Source of the DNA: Microbacterium pygmaeum
GTDB lineage: Bacteria; Actinomycetota; Actinomycetes; Actinomycetales; Microbacteriaceae
Assembly: GCF_900100885.1 (NCBI RefSeq)
Contig: NZ_LT629692.1
Span: forward strand, 1,178,001 to 1,242,000
DNA: 64,000 nt
Direction of reading: 5' to 3'
Made by a program: the position numbers and the translations under genes. Each line of letters opens with the position of its first letter. Position 1 is the stretch's first letter. Of this stretch, positions 8,513 to 16,831 are shown in pieces. The notes below the pieces were generated by a model, which saw only the letters and a list, made by a program, of their open reading frames with translations, was not told the origin of the DNA and made no database searches.

Positions 8513-9757
8513 TCACGCGATCAGCATGACATCCACGACATCGCCGTCGCGGACGACGTCGACGTCCGGCGGGATCACCGCAAACGCCTCCGCGCGAGCG
8601 ATGCCTCCCGCGCGATGAGATCCGCTCATCGTCGCCGGAACGACGTGCCACGAGCGCGGATTGCTCCGGTCGAGCGCCACGGGCACGTATTGCCGCTTTC
8701 CCTCGGGTGAGCGCCAGCCCCGCAGCGTGGGCAGGGCGAGCACGGGCCGCTGCAGATCGGACCTGCCCAGCATCGCCAACAGCGCAGGGCGGACGAACAC
8801 CTCGAACGAGACTGCGGCGCTGACGGGATTTCCCGGCAGCCCGAAAGCCAGGGTGCCGTCTGGCAATCGCCCGAACGCCTGAGGCTTCCCCGGCTGCATC
8901 GCAACGTCGCTGAAGGTCATCGAGCCGGACAGCGTCTCCTTGACGACCTCATACGCGCCGCCGCTCACCCCTCCGGAGAACACGACGACATCCGCTCGTG
9001 GCGACGGTGCCTGCCGCGCGAGCTCGTCGAGGAGATGCTCGAGCGCGGCCGGCTGGTCGGAGATGGTCGTGCGCATCACGACGTGGCATCCCGCGTCGGC
9101 GACGAGTGCGCTCAGCAGCCGACCGTTGGAGTCCGGGATCTGGCCGGGGCGCAAGGCGCTGCCGGGTTCGGCCAACTCATCACCCGTTGAGATGACGGCC
9201 ACACGCGGTCGCCGCCCGACGACCACACCACTCACACCCGCTGCGGCCACCGCCGCCACCTGCAGCGGTCCCAGCACCGCGCCTCGAGCCACCACCAGGC
9301 TGCCCGTGGCGACATCCTCACCGGCGCGGCGGATGTGCGCCCCGCGCGTCCGTGGGGCTACGACGACCGAGGCGGTCTCGAGCGAGTCGGCAAGACCGCC
9401 GGTCGTGTCCTCGAACGGCACGACCGTGTCGGCATCCGTGGGGACCGGCGATCCTGTCATGATGCGCGCGGCACAGCCCTCGGGTATGCGCGGATCCAGG
9501 TTCGTTCCGGCGGGCAGATCTGCGACGACGGTCAACCGGATCGGCTGTCGGCGATCGGCCCGCGCCACATCGGTGAATCGCACGGCGAAGCCGTCCATCG
9601 CCGAGTTGTCGAACACGGGAATCGCGACTGCCGCCGACACCGACTCGCGAAGCGTCCGGCCCGAGGCCGCATCCAGCGGGATCGTCTCGCCGTCAAGCGG
9701 AGCGACCGTCGCGAGCACCGCAGCGAGATGATCCTGCACGGACAGGAGCGGGCGCAT
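8513..9757 (-). CDS. moeA: Molybdopterin molybdenumtransferase MoeA
   Basis: A 414-residue enzyme of the last step of molybdenum cofactor synthesis, where molybdate is inserted into adenylylated molybdopterin. Family marks are the N-terminal 'PVFDNSAMDGFAVR', the MoCF-domain 'ISTGDEL' and 'SGGVSGG', and 'GLPGNPVSA' near residue 300, followed by the C-terminal barrel domain. The ATG at 9757 fits the normal family start; a much longer open frame upstream is not used because it would run into the divergent oxidoreductase gene. It is divergent from the molybdoenzyme at 9854, and fdhD follows on the other strand, so the three genes form a coherent molybdenum-enzyme group. Confidence 0.95.
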   Translation of the reverse strand: MRPLLSVQDHLAAVLATVAPLDGETIPLDAASGRTLRESVSAAVAIPVFDNSAMDGFAVRFTDVARADRRQPIRLTVVADLPAGTNLDPRIPEGCAARIMTGSPVPTDADTVVPFEDTTGGLADSLETASVVVAPRTRGAHIRRAGEDVATGSLVVARGAVLGPLQVAAVAAAGVSGVVVGRRPRVAVISTGDELAEPGSALRPGQIPDSNGRLLSALVADAGCHVVMRTTISDQPAALEHLLDELARQAPSPRADVVVFSGGVSGGAYEVVKETLSGSMTFSDVAMQPGKPQAFGRLPDGTLAFGLPGNPVSAAVSFEVFVRPALLAMLGRSDLQRPVLALPTLRGWRSPEGKRQYVPVALDRSNPRSWHVVPATMSGSHRAGGIARAEAFAVIPPDVDVVRDGDVVDVMLIA

Positions 9758-9853
9758 GCATTCACCGTAACCCTCGCGTTCCTCTTCCCCGGAGAGCCCA
9801 TGCCCGGCCTCGGCGCTGCGTGATCGTGCTACACATGAGGTGAGGAGCAGACC

Positions 9854-12319
9854 ATGGCGACGAAGCCCCCGAACGCAGACATCGACGAGACGCAGGTGCG
9901 CGTCACGAGCCGCAAGAAAGTCGCCGTGGGCGTGCCCGCTGTGCTGCACGCACTGCAGGTCTCCAACGATCAGATGGGGCTCACGCGCACGATCCGGACA
10001 CTCCTTCAGGTGAACCAGAAGGGCGGCTTCGACTGCCCGGGATGCGCCTGGCCGGAAGAAGACAAGCGGCACATCGCCGAGTTCTGCGAGAACGGCGCGA
10101 AGGCCGTGGCAGAAGAAGCCACGATCCGACGGGTGACACCGGAGTTCTTCGCGGAGCACTCGATCGCAGAGCTGCGAGCGCATGACGACTGGTGGCTCGG
10201 CCAGCAGGGCCGGCTGACGCATCCGATGATCCTGGACGAAGGCGCCACCCACTATCGCCCGATCGCATGGGATGACGCGCTGGACGAGGTGGCGGCAGCC
10301 CTCCGCGGACTCGACGACCCGAACGAGGCGGTGTTCTACACGTCTGGCCGCACCTCGAACGAGGCTGCGTTCCTCTACCAGCTGCTCGTCCGCGGCCTCG
10401 GCACCAACAACCTGCCCGACTGCTCGAACATGTGCCATGAGTCATCGGGTTCGGCGCTCACCGAGACCCTGGGCATCGGCAAAGGCACCGTCACCATCGA
10501 AGACATGCACAACGCCGACCTGCTCATCGTCGCCGGGCAGAACCCCGGCACGAATCACCCGCGCATGCTCAGTGCGCTCGAGAAGGCGAAAGACAACGGG
10601 GCGAGCATCGTCGCGGTGAATCCGCTGCCCGAGGCCGGTCTCATCCGTTACCGCAACCCGCAGACTCCGCGCGGGGTCATTCTGGGCGGCAAGAAACTCG
10701 CCGACGAATTCGTGCAGATCCGGCTCGGCGGAGACCAGGCGCTGTTCCAGGCGATCGGGAAGCACCTGCTCGAGGTCGAGCACGCGACGTCCGGCCCCGA
10801 CGCCGGCGCGGTGCTCGATCACGACTTCATCGCCGCGCACACCACCGGCTTCGCCGAGTACACGGCAGCCATCGCGGCCGTCCCGTGGCGCGACCTGGTC
10901 GCGGCGACAGGCGTGCCGGAGAAGACGCTGCGGCGCGTTGCGGAGCGGGTCCGCACGTCCAAGGCCACCATCGTGTGCTGGGCGATGGGACTGACGCAGC
11001 ACAAGCACTCGGTCGCGACGCTGCGCGATGTGGTGAACGTGCTCCTGCTGCAGGGGAACATCGGCCGGCCGGGTGCCGGGGTCTGCCCCGTCCGCGGCCA
11101 TTCGAACGTGCAGGGCGATCGCACCATGGGGATCTACGAGAAGCCGTCGGAGTCGTTCCTCTCCGCGCTCGACCGGGAATTCGCGTTCACCGCGCCCCGG
11201 GCGCACGGCCACGACACCGTCGAGGCGATCAGGGCGATGCGCGACGGCGAGGCGCGCGTCTTCATGGCGATGGGCGGCAACTTCATCTCTGCGACGCCCG
11301 ACACCAAGGTCGTGGAGGCCGCAGTGCGCACCGTCGATCTCACGGTGCAGGTATCGACCAAGCTCAACCGTTCGCACGTCGTGACCGGAAAGCGCGCCAT
11401 CATCCTGCCGACGCTCGGCCGAACAGACCGAGATCTGCGCGGCGGCGGCGAGCAGCGGGTCACCGTGGAGGACTCCATGAGCGCCGTCCACGCCTCGCGT
11501 GGCCGGCTCGTCCCGCCGTCGGAGGACATGCTCAGCGAGGTGGCGATCGTGGCACGTCTGTGCGGGCGACTGTTCGGGTCGGACACCCGCAGCACGTTCG
11601 AGCCGCAGATCGAGGGACGAAGCGCGGTTGATGTCGATGCCGGCCAGCCCGAGCACGATGGAATCCGATCGGATGCCCCGGCGGTGGGACACACGTCGGC
11701 TGCTCGGTCCGAGCGTGGCACTCGGCCCCGGACGGTTCCACATGCCGACTGGGCGGCGCTGGAGGCGGACTACACGCTGATCCGCCGGCATATCGCGGCC
11801 GTGATCCCCGGCTTCGATGACTTCGAGCGCAGGATACAGAAGGGACGCACACTGTTCCTGCCAAACGGTCCCCGCGACGACCGCAGTTTCGCGACCTCGA
11901 CCGGAAAGGCGATGTTCACTGCCAATCCGCTGGAGTATCCCTTCATCCCGCGCGGGCGACTGCTGCTGCAGACGCTGCGATCGCACGATCAGTACAACAC
12001 CACGATCTACGGCAAAGACGACCGCTACCGGGGTATCCACGGTGGGCGGCGCGTCATCCTGGTCAACCGGAAGGACATCCACCAGCTCGGCTTCCAAGAG
12101 GACGACATCGTCGACCTCGTCTCGGAGTGGCGCGACGGGATCGAGCGTCGTGCCGAGGAATTCCGGATCGTGGCGTACTCCACGCCACGCGGGAACGCGG
12201 CTGCCTACTACCCCGAGACCAACGTGCTGGTGCCGCTGGACTCGACCGCCGACGTCAGCGGCACGCCGACCTCCAAATCGGTCATCGTGCGGCTGGAACG
12301 ACGACCGGTAGGGGCATGA
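9854..12319 (+). CDS. FdhF/YdeP-family molybdopterin oxidoreductase
   Basis: An 821-residue protein resembling the catalytic subunit of formate dehydrogenase H but of the YdeP branch, whose natural substrate is not settled. It binds a bis-MGD cofactor. Visible marks are 'CPGCAWPEEDKRHIAEFC' (Cys61, Cys64, Cys78), 'YTSGRTSNEAAFLYQ', 'CSNMCHESSG', 'GQNPGTNHPRML' and a C-terminal 'DKxDIHQLGF'-like molydopterin-dinucleotide-binding domain. Compared with the family it carries a low-complexity insert at residues about 590-635, rich in Asp, Gly, Ser and Arg. GAGGTGAGGAG precedes the ATG by 7 bases. moeA is divergent upstream and fdhD follows 60 bases downstream, supporting an active molybdoenzyme. 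Confidence 0.92.
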   Translation: MATKPPNADIDETQVRVTSRKKVAVGVPAVLHALQVSNDQMGLTRTIRTLLQVNQKGGFDCPGCAWPEEDKRHIAEFCENGAKAVAEEATIRRVTPEFFAEHSIAELRAHDDWWLGQQGRLTHPMILDEGATHYRPIAWDDALDEVAAALRGLDDPNEAVFYTSGRTSNEAAFLYQLLVRGLGTNNLPDCSNMCHESSGSALTETLGIGKGTVTIEDMHNADLLIVAGQNPGTNHPRMLSALEKAKDNGASIVAVNPLPEAGLIRYRNPQTPRGVILGGKKLADEFVQIRLGGDQALFQAIGKHLLEVEHATSGPDAGAVLDHDFIAAHTTGFAEYTAAIAAVPWRDLVAATGVPEKTLRRVAERVRTSKATIVCWAMGLTQHKHSVATLRDVVNVLLLQGNIGRPGAGVCPVRGHSNVQGDRTMGIYEKPSESFLSALDREFAFTAPRAHGHDTVEAIRAMRDGEARVFMAMGGNFISATPDTKVVEAAVRTVDLTVQVSTKLNRSHVVTGKRAIILPTLGRTDRDLRGGGEQRVTVEDSMSAVHASRGRLVPPSEDMLSEVAIVARLCGRLFGSDTRSTFEPQIEGRSAVDVDAGQPEHDGIRSDAPAVGHTSAARSERGTRPRTVPHADWAALEADYTLIRRHIAAVIPGFDDFERRIQKGRTLFLPNGPRDDRSFATSTGKAMFTANPLEYPFIPRGRLLLQTLRSHDQYNTTIYGKDDRYRGIHGGRRVILVNRKDIHQLGFQEDDIVDLVSEWRDGIERRAEEFRIVAYSTPRGNAAAYYPETNVLVPLDSTADVSGTPTSKSVIVRLERRPVGA

Positions 12320-12379
12320 GCCAGGAGCGCGGGAGACTCCCGCAACCTTCCCGAGGCATGACGACGATGGGCGGTTGAG

Positions 12380-13315
12380 ATGGGCCGGATCACCGTCCGC
12401 ACCTCGATCACGCGCATCGTGCTGAACGACGACGATGCCGTCGCGCGCCGCCGGGCCGACGTGCTGGCCGTGGAGGAACCCCTCGAGATCCGCGTGGCCG
12501 GCAAGCCGCTCTCGGTCACGATGCGAACGCCCGGACACGACGTCGAGCTGGCGGCGGGGTTCCTCGTCAGCGAGGGAATCATCGCTGCCGGGGAAGAATT
12601 CCGGTCGGCCATCCACTGCGGAGGACCCGGCGCCGGGTCGTCCGATGCAGGCGCCCTGCTGTCGATCGGACCTGCCCCCGTGGGCGTCCTGGCGAACGGC
12701 GAGAACACGTACAACGTCTTGGATGTCGCGCTCGCCGCCGGGATCGAGCTGCCTTCGACCGACATCGCCCGCAACTTCTACACCACCAGTTCGTGCGGTG
12801 TCTGCGGCACCGCATCGATCGACGCGATCGAGAAGAACTCGCGCTACGACGTCAGAGCGGACCCCGCGACCGTCGACGCCGGATTGGTGCAGCGTCTGCC
12901 CGACCTGCTCCGCGACGGGCAGGCGGTCTTCGAGAAGACGGGTGGACTGCACGCCGCCGCGCTCTTCGACGCCGCGACGGGCGAACTGATGGTGCTGCGC
13001 GAGGACGTGGGGCGGCACAATGCCGTCGATAAGGTCGTGGGTTGGGCGCTGCTCAACGATCGTCTGCCGATGGCGGGGACGGTGCTGCAGGTCTCGGGTC
13101 GAGCCAGTTTCGAGCTCGTTCAGAAGGCGGTGATGGCCGGCATCCCCATCCTGTCCGCCGTATCTGCGCCATCTTCGCTGGCGGTGGAGCTCGCGACGTC
13201 GGCCGGCCTCACGCTCATCGGCTTCGTGCGAGGCTCATCGATGAACGTCTACTCGTCTCCCGCCCGGGTTCTGGCCGGGCGGGCCCGGGTGCTCGCCGGG
13301 GAGGAAGGCGGGTAG
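12380..13315 (+). CDS. fdhD: Formate dehydrogenase accessory sulfurtransferase FdhD
   Basis: A 311-residue protein that passes sulfur from a cysteine desulfurase to the molybdenum cofactor of formate-dehydrogenase-type enzymes. The conserved sulfur-relay motif 'TTSSCGVCGTAS' places the two cysteines at residues 139 and 142. Later motifs 'REDVGRHNAVDKV' and 'GRASFELVQKA' are also typical. It lies directly after the FdhF/YdeP-type gene, its presumed client. The 60-base gap between them contains a short palindrome (GCGGGAG A CTCCCGC). The last 81 bases overlap the 3' end of the sirB-like gene on the opposite strand. Confidence 0.95.
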   Translation: MGRITVRTSITRIVLNDDDAVARRRADVLAVEEPLEIRVAGKPLSVTMRTPGHDVELAAGFLVSEGIIAAGEEFRSAIHCGGPGAGSSDAGALLSIGPAPVGVLANGENTYNVLDVALAAGIELPSTDIARNFYTTSSCGVCGTASIDAIEKNSRYDVRADPATVDAGLVQRLPDLLRDGQAVFEKTGGLHAAALFDAATGELMVLREDVGRHNAVDKVVGWALLNDRLPMAGTVLQVSGRASFELVQKAVMAGIPILSAVSAPSSLAVELATSAGLTLIGFVRGSSMNVYSSPARVLAGRARVLAGEEGG

Positions 13316-14029
13316 ATCCGCCACGGCTGCACGATATCTTGCGGCGACGACGGCTCCGAGGGCCTCGTCTGGTCCGAGCGGTTCGGTGACGACGTCGAAG
13401 CCTGCGCGGCTGATCACTCGGGCGAAATGGCCGGGAGCGAGCACATAGCTGGCGGCGACGGTGCGACGGCCGGCGCGCTTCGCGACGGCCAGCGCATCGG
13501 GCAGGAGGGGCTCGGAACTGGCGGCGAAACCGACGGCGATCTCGCCGCCCCACAGTCTCGACACCTCCGCGGCCACCTGGCGAACATCGGCCGCTGATGC
13601 CGGATCGCTGGATCCGGCGGCAGCGAGCACGACGACGTCGTCCGCAACGGCGCCCGCCGCGCGAAGTCTTCGGACGATGAGGTCGGCAACGAGTGGATGG
13701 GTTCCGATCGGCGTGGTGACGATCGCTCGACCATCGGCCGCGCTCACGGCGCGGGTGATGTCGACTCGGGTGTGATAGCCGCTCGAGAGGAGGAGAGGGA
13801 CCACGACGGCGGCGACTGCATCGGCCGGGTCCTGGCTTCCCGGCGCAGACGCCGTCGTCTGAGCCGCGACCACCTCATCGATCTGCGGGTGCTCCACATC
13901 CACGAAGGTGGGAACGATGCGGACACCGGGCAGCAGCGCTTGGGCTTCCGCGATGATCGCGCGGATCGCCGCCCGACCTGCTTCGGAGCTCGTTCCGTGC
14001 GAACACGCGATCAGGACCGGATCCGTCAT
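13235..14029 (-). CDS. Sirohydrochlorin chelatase (CbiX/SirB type)
   Basis: A 264-residue protein with two CbiX half-domains. The first begins 'LIACSHGTSSEAGRAAI' with the metal-site histidine, and the second half starts near 'VVVLAAAGSSDP'. The family inserts iron (or cobalt) into sirohydrochlorin, the last step in making siroheme, which the nitrite reductase in this operon needs. The start ATG at 14029 overlaps the stop of hemD by four bases (ATGA). It is the last gene of the nir-siroheme operon. Its final 27 codons overlap the end of fdhD on the other strand; the proline- and glycine-rich C-terminus there is not conserved, so the overlap may reflect loss of an earlier stop. Confidence 0.88.
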   Translation of the reverse strand: MTDPVLIACSHGTSSEAGRAAIRAIIAEAQALLPGVRIVPTFVDVEHPQIDEVVAAQTTASAPGSQDPADAVAAVVVPLLLSSGYHTRVDITRAVSAADGRAIVTTPIGTHPLVADLIVRRLRAAGAVADDVVVLAAAGSSDPASAADVRQVAAEVSRLWGGEIAVGFAASSEPLLPDALAVAKRAGRRTVAASYVLAPGHFARVISRAGFDVVTEPLGPDEALGAVVAARYRAAVADLPAFLPGEHPGPPGQNPGGRRVDVHR

Positions 14030-15201
14030 GCGGGTGCCTCCTCGACGACGTTCAGCCGATACCCCCGTTTGACGACGGTCTTGATCAGCTCCGGATCCGC
14101 CAGCGACTCGCGCAGACGAGCAACCGCCACTTCGACGGCGTGCGTGTTCGAGACCGATCGAGGCAGAGCGGACTGGAGGTCCTCCCTGGAGATCGTCGCC
14201 CCCGCGGCATCCATCAGCACGGCCAGGACCTGCACGCCCGTCGGCGAGAGCGGAACGTACCGGCCGCCGACGACGGCGCCGGTGCTGCGCAGCTCCAGCT
14301 TCCCCGAGGTGGTGAGCACGCCAGGGACATGGCCACCGCCGAAATAGGTGACCACGCTGCGCACCAGGGAACCGAGGCGACCGCGATCGGGCAGGAGGGG
14401 GTCGAAGCCCGCCGCCCGCAGTGGACCGGCCGTGATCGGTCCGACCGCCGCCGTGAGGAGTCGGCCGTGGAGCGCGTGCTCGAGGATGTCCGGAAGTGCA
14501 CCGAGGATATCCGCGGAGCCCAGCCATTCTTGCGCCCCCGGCGCGGATGTGAACAGGATCGCATCGAATTCCCCGGCAGCGGCGGCAGTGACCGACCGCC
14601 TCACGACGGCCGGGTCCGGCGGCGGACCCCAGCGATACACCGTGAGGCTCACCACGTGCGCGCCGGCGGCTTCGAAGGCCTCGTCAAGACCGTCCGACCC
14701 CGAGCCGTGATGCTGCACGGCGATGCGCTTGCCGCGCACGCCCTCGGCGAGAAGGAACTCCTCCAGCTCTGCGGCTGTCTCCGACTCCGCGACCCAGTCT
14801 GCGGAGAGGCCCGCCTGCTGGATCGCGCCGCGCGCTTTTGGCCCGCGTGCGACGATCTGCGCGGGCCGGATCGCCTCGAGGAACGCATCGAGCATGCCGG
14901 CCTCGTCGACAGCTTCGATCCATCCCCGAAAGCCCACGCCCGTGGTGACGACGACCACGTCCGGGCGATCGGCGATCAGCGCCCTCGATCGTGCGATCAG
15001 CTCCTCGTCATCGATGTGCGGCACGATCGTCAGCGCAGGCGCCAGCCGAACCGTCGCGCCGTGCCGTTCGAGCGCGGCGGTCAGTTCGCCCGATCGCCGG
15101 TCGACGGGGAGGAGAATCGTGCACCCGGCCAACGCCGCCGACAGCAACGGCGCTGTGCGGCCGGCGCCGGCGCCTTGGAACGGATCGGAAGAGCTCATCA
15201 C
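14026..15201 (-). CDS. hemD: Uroporphyrinogen-III synthase with C-terminal winged-helix domain
   Basis: A 391-residue two-part protein. Residues about 25-275 form the HemD fold that cyclises hydroxymethylbilane to uroporphyrinogen III ('ILFTSAPGAQEWL', 'AAVGPITAGPLRAAGF'). Residues about 300-385 form an OmpR-type winged helix ('LSPTGVQVLAVLMDAAG', 'HAVEVAVARLRESL', 'VKRGYRLNV'). This fusion is known in actinobacterial nitrite-assimilation clusters, and the winged helix may bind DNA or regulate the enzyme. The start is either GTG at 15201 (GTGA overlap with the upstream stop) or ATG at 15198 (TGATG overlap). Its product is the substrate of the methyltransferase encoded just upstream. Confidence 0.9.
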   Translation of the reverse strand: MMSSSDPFQGAGAGRTAPLLSAALAGCTILLPVDRRSGELTAALERHGATVRLAPALTIVPHIDDEELIARSRALIADRPDVVVVTTGVGFRGWIEAVDEAGMLDAFLEAIRPAQIVARGPKARGAIQQAGLSADWVAESETAAELEEFLLAEGVRGKRIAVQHHGSGSDGLDEAFEAAGAHVVSLTVYRWGPPPDPAVVRRSVTAAAAGEFDAILFTSAPGAQEWLGSADILGALPDILEHALHGRLLTAAVGPITAGPLRAAGFDPLLPDRGRLGSLVRSVVTYFGGGHVPGVLTTSGKLELRSTGAVVGGRYVPLSPTGVQVLAVLMDAAGATISREDLQSALPRSVSNTHAVEVAVARLRESLADPELIKTVVKRGYRLNVVEEAPA

Positions 15202-16457
15202 CTCGATTGTCCCGCGCTCACGCTGGTGCGCGCAGGCGTCCCATTCGTGCCGAGGGCAGGGAGGAGCAGTTCTGCCGCCGCGACGTGGCCGAACACCATG
15301 ACGGCGGGGTTGGCGACGCCCGTGACACGGGCACGCTCGGCGATGTCCGCGAGCGGCGCGCGCGTCGTCCGCTGTGCGTCGGTGTGTCCGCTCTCCACGA
15401 TGGCCACCGGAAGGGAGGGGTCCGCGCCGGCGGAGAGCGCAGCGTCGGCGAACCGGGTGAGCGCACTGACGCCCATCAGCACCACCGTGGTGGTCTGCGG
15501 GTCGCGAAGGGCGGCCAAGGTGGCATCGGTGGGCGAGTCCTGGCCGTTGACCACGTGCAGGGCAGCGGCTGTTCCGCGGTGCGTGACCGGGATGCCGGCC
15601 GCCTCAGGCACCGACACGATGCTGGTCAGCCCCGGCACGACATCCACCGGCACACCGGCGGCCAGGCACGCCTCGACCTCCTCGCCGCCCCTGCCGTAGA
15701 CGAAGGGGTCGCCGCCTTTCAGCCGCACCACCCGAAGGCCGCGACGTGCGCGATCGATCAGCAGCTCGTTGATCTCCGACTGCGGGACAGGATGATGGGT
15801 GGGTCGCTTGCCGACGTCGATGATCTCGACCTCCGGACTCAGCTCGTCCAGGACGGCGACCGGACCCAGCCGGTCGACGATCACGACATCCGCCTCCGCG
15901 AGGAGTCGTCGTCCGCGAACGGTCAGCAGATCCACCGGGCCGGGTCCTCCGCCGACCAGGTGCACGTGTCCGACGCTGGTCGGACGACGACGCCGGACCG
16001 GCAAGCCGCCCTCGCGGAGTCGGTCGGCGATCGCGTCGCGCAGTGCCCCTGTACGACCCGGATCGACACCCGAATCCGAGACGACCCCCACGATGCTGTC
16101 GCCTGACCGGGTCTCGGCTGCCAGCCGCGCCGATCCGTGCGCCCCGCTTCCGGCGTTGACGCAGAGGATACGCCGCTCGTCGCACAGGGCGGCGACCCGC
16201 CCGTCGACGCGCGCGTTCCCGGTCGCCGTGTGCACCAGCCAGGCGCCGTCGAGATCCGCGGGCTCGACTTCGCGCGCGTGCCACTCGAGCGTATTCTCCG
16301 CGACCATCCGAGCGGTCTGCTCGCCGAGCTCCGGTGCCACGACCCGCACGACAGCACCGTCCAGGAGAAAGCGACGGATGCGTCGAGCCGCGACATCCCC
16401 ACCCCCTACCGAGAGCACCAGGCGTCCGCCCAGAGAGATCCCCATCATCGTCGTCAT
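15198..16457 (-). CDS. cobA: Uroporphyrinogen-III C-methyltransferase / precorrin-2 dehydrogenase (CysG-like)
   Basis: A 419-residue fusion. The N-terminal part (1-155) is a precorrin-2 dehydrogenase with the nucleotide-binding sequence 'LSVGGGDVAARRIRRFL'. The C-terminal part (165-405) is the SUMT methylase with 'LVGGGPGPVDLLT', 'RLKGGDPFVYGRGGEE' and 'VVPGLTSIVSVPEAAGIPVT'. Together they convert uroporphyrinogen III to sirohydrochlorin. The chelatase function of true CysG appears to be delegated to the separate SirB-like protein in the same operon. Start ATG at 16457 overlaps the nirD stop by four bases; further ATG codons at 16448 and 16445 are possible. It is translationally coupled on both sides. 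Confidence 0.93.
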   Translation of the reverse strand: MTTMMGISLGGRLVLSVGGGDVAARRIRRFLLDGAVVRVVAPELGEQTARMVAENTLEWHAREVEPADLDGAWLVHTATGNARVDGRVAALCDERRILCVNAGSGAHGSARLAAETRSGDSIVGVVSDSGVDPGRTGALRDAIADRLREGGLPVRRRRPTSVGHVHLVGGGPGPVDLLTVRGRRLLAEADVVIVDRLGPVAVLDELSPEVEIIDVGKRPTHHPVPQSEINELLIDRARRGLRVVRLKGGDPFVYGRGGEEVEACLAAGVPVDVVPGLTSIVSVPEAAGIPVTHRGTAAALHVVNGQDSPTDATLAALRDPQTTTVVLMGVSALTRFADAALSAGADPSLPVAIVESGHTDAQRTTRAPLADIAERARVTGVANPAVMVFGHVAAAELLLPALGTNGTPARTSVSAGQSR

Positions 16458-16831
16458 GCGTTCGCCTTCCATTTCAGGAGCACATCGCCGTGGTCGTCGA
16501 CGCCGACCGCCCAGGTGCGGAGCGTTCGCTCCTCCTTGCCCTGGGAATCCAGACACGCACCGGTGCGCAGATCGAAGACCTGCTTGTACATCGGCGAAGC
16601 CACGGTGGGAGCATCCGCGCGCGAGCCGACGATTCCGCGCGCCATCACGTATGCGCCGCTGTACGGGTCGAGCTGCTGGACGGCGTAGATGCGGTCATCG
16701 TGCGTGACGAACAGAGCGACCTGCTCGCCGTCGATCAGCGCAGCGCGACCGCGCTCGCGCTCGAGGTCGTCCACCGCGCACACCCGCACCCAGACGGCAG
16801 CGGGAATCGGGCGAGTCTCGGTTGCGGTCAT
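16454..16831 (-). CDS. nirD: Nitrite reductase [NAD(P)H] small subunit NirD
   Basis: A 125-residue Rieske-fold protein of the NirD family, the small partner of NirB. It shows 'WVRVCAVDDLERERGRAALI', 'IYAVQQLDPYSGAYVMARGI' and 'YKQVFDLRTGACLD'. As in other NirD proteins, the usual CxH...CxxH iron-sulfur ligands of Rieske domains are missing, so it should not carry a cluster. Its ATG at 16831 overlaps the nirB stop by four bases. Works with NirB in the cytosol to reduce nitrite to ammonium. Confidence 0.94.
   Translation of the reverse strand: MTATETRPIPAAVWVRVCAVDDLERERGRAALIDGEQVALFVTHDDRIYAVQQLDPYSGAYVMARGIVGSRADAPTVASPMYKQVFDLRTGACLDSQGKEERTLRTWAVGVDDHGDVLLKWKANA

Noticed and set aside
9758..10438. 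N-terminal extension of moeA upstream of 9757
   Set aside because: The extension would overlap the divergent molybdoenzyme gene by nearly 600 bases and does not resemble MoeA proteins.
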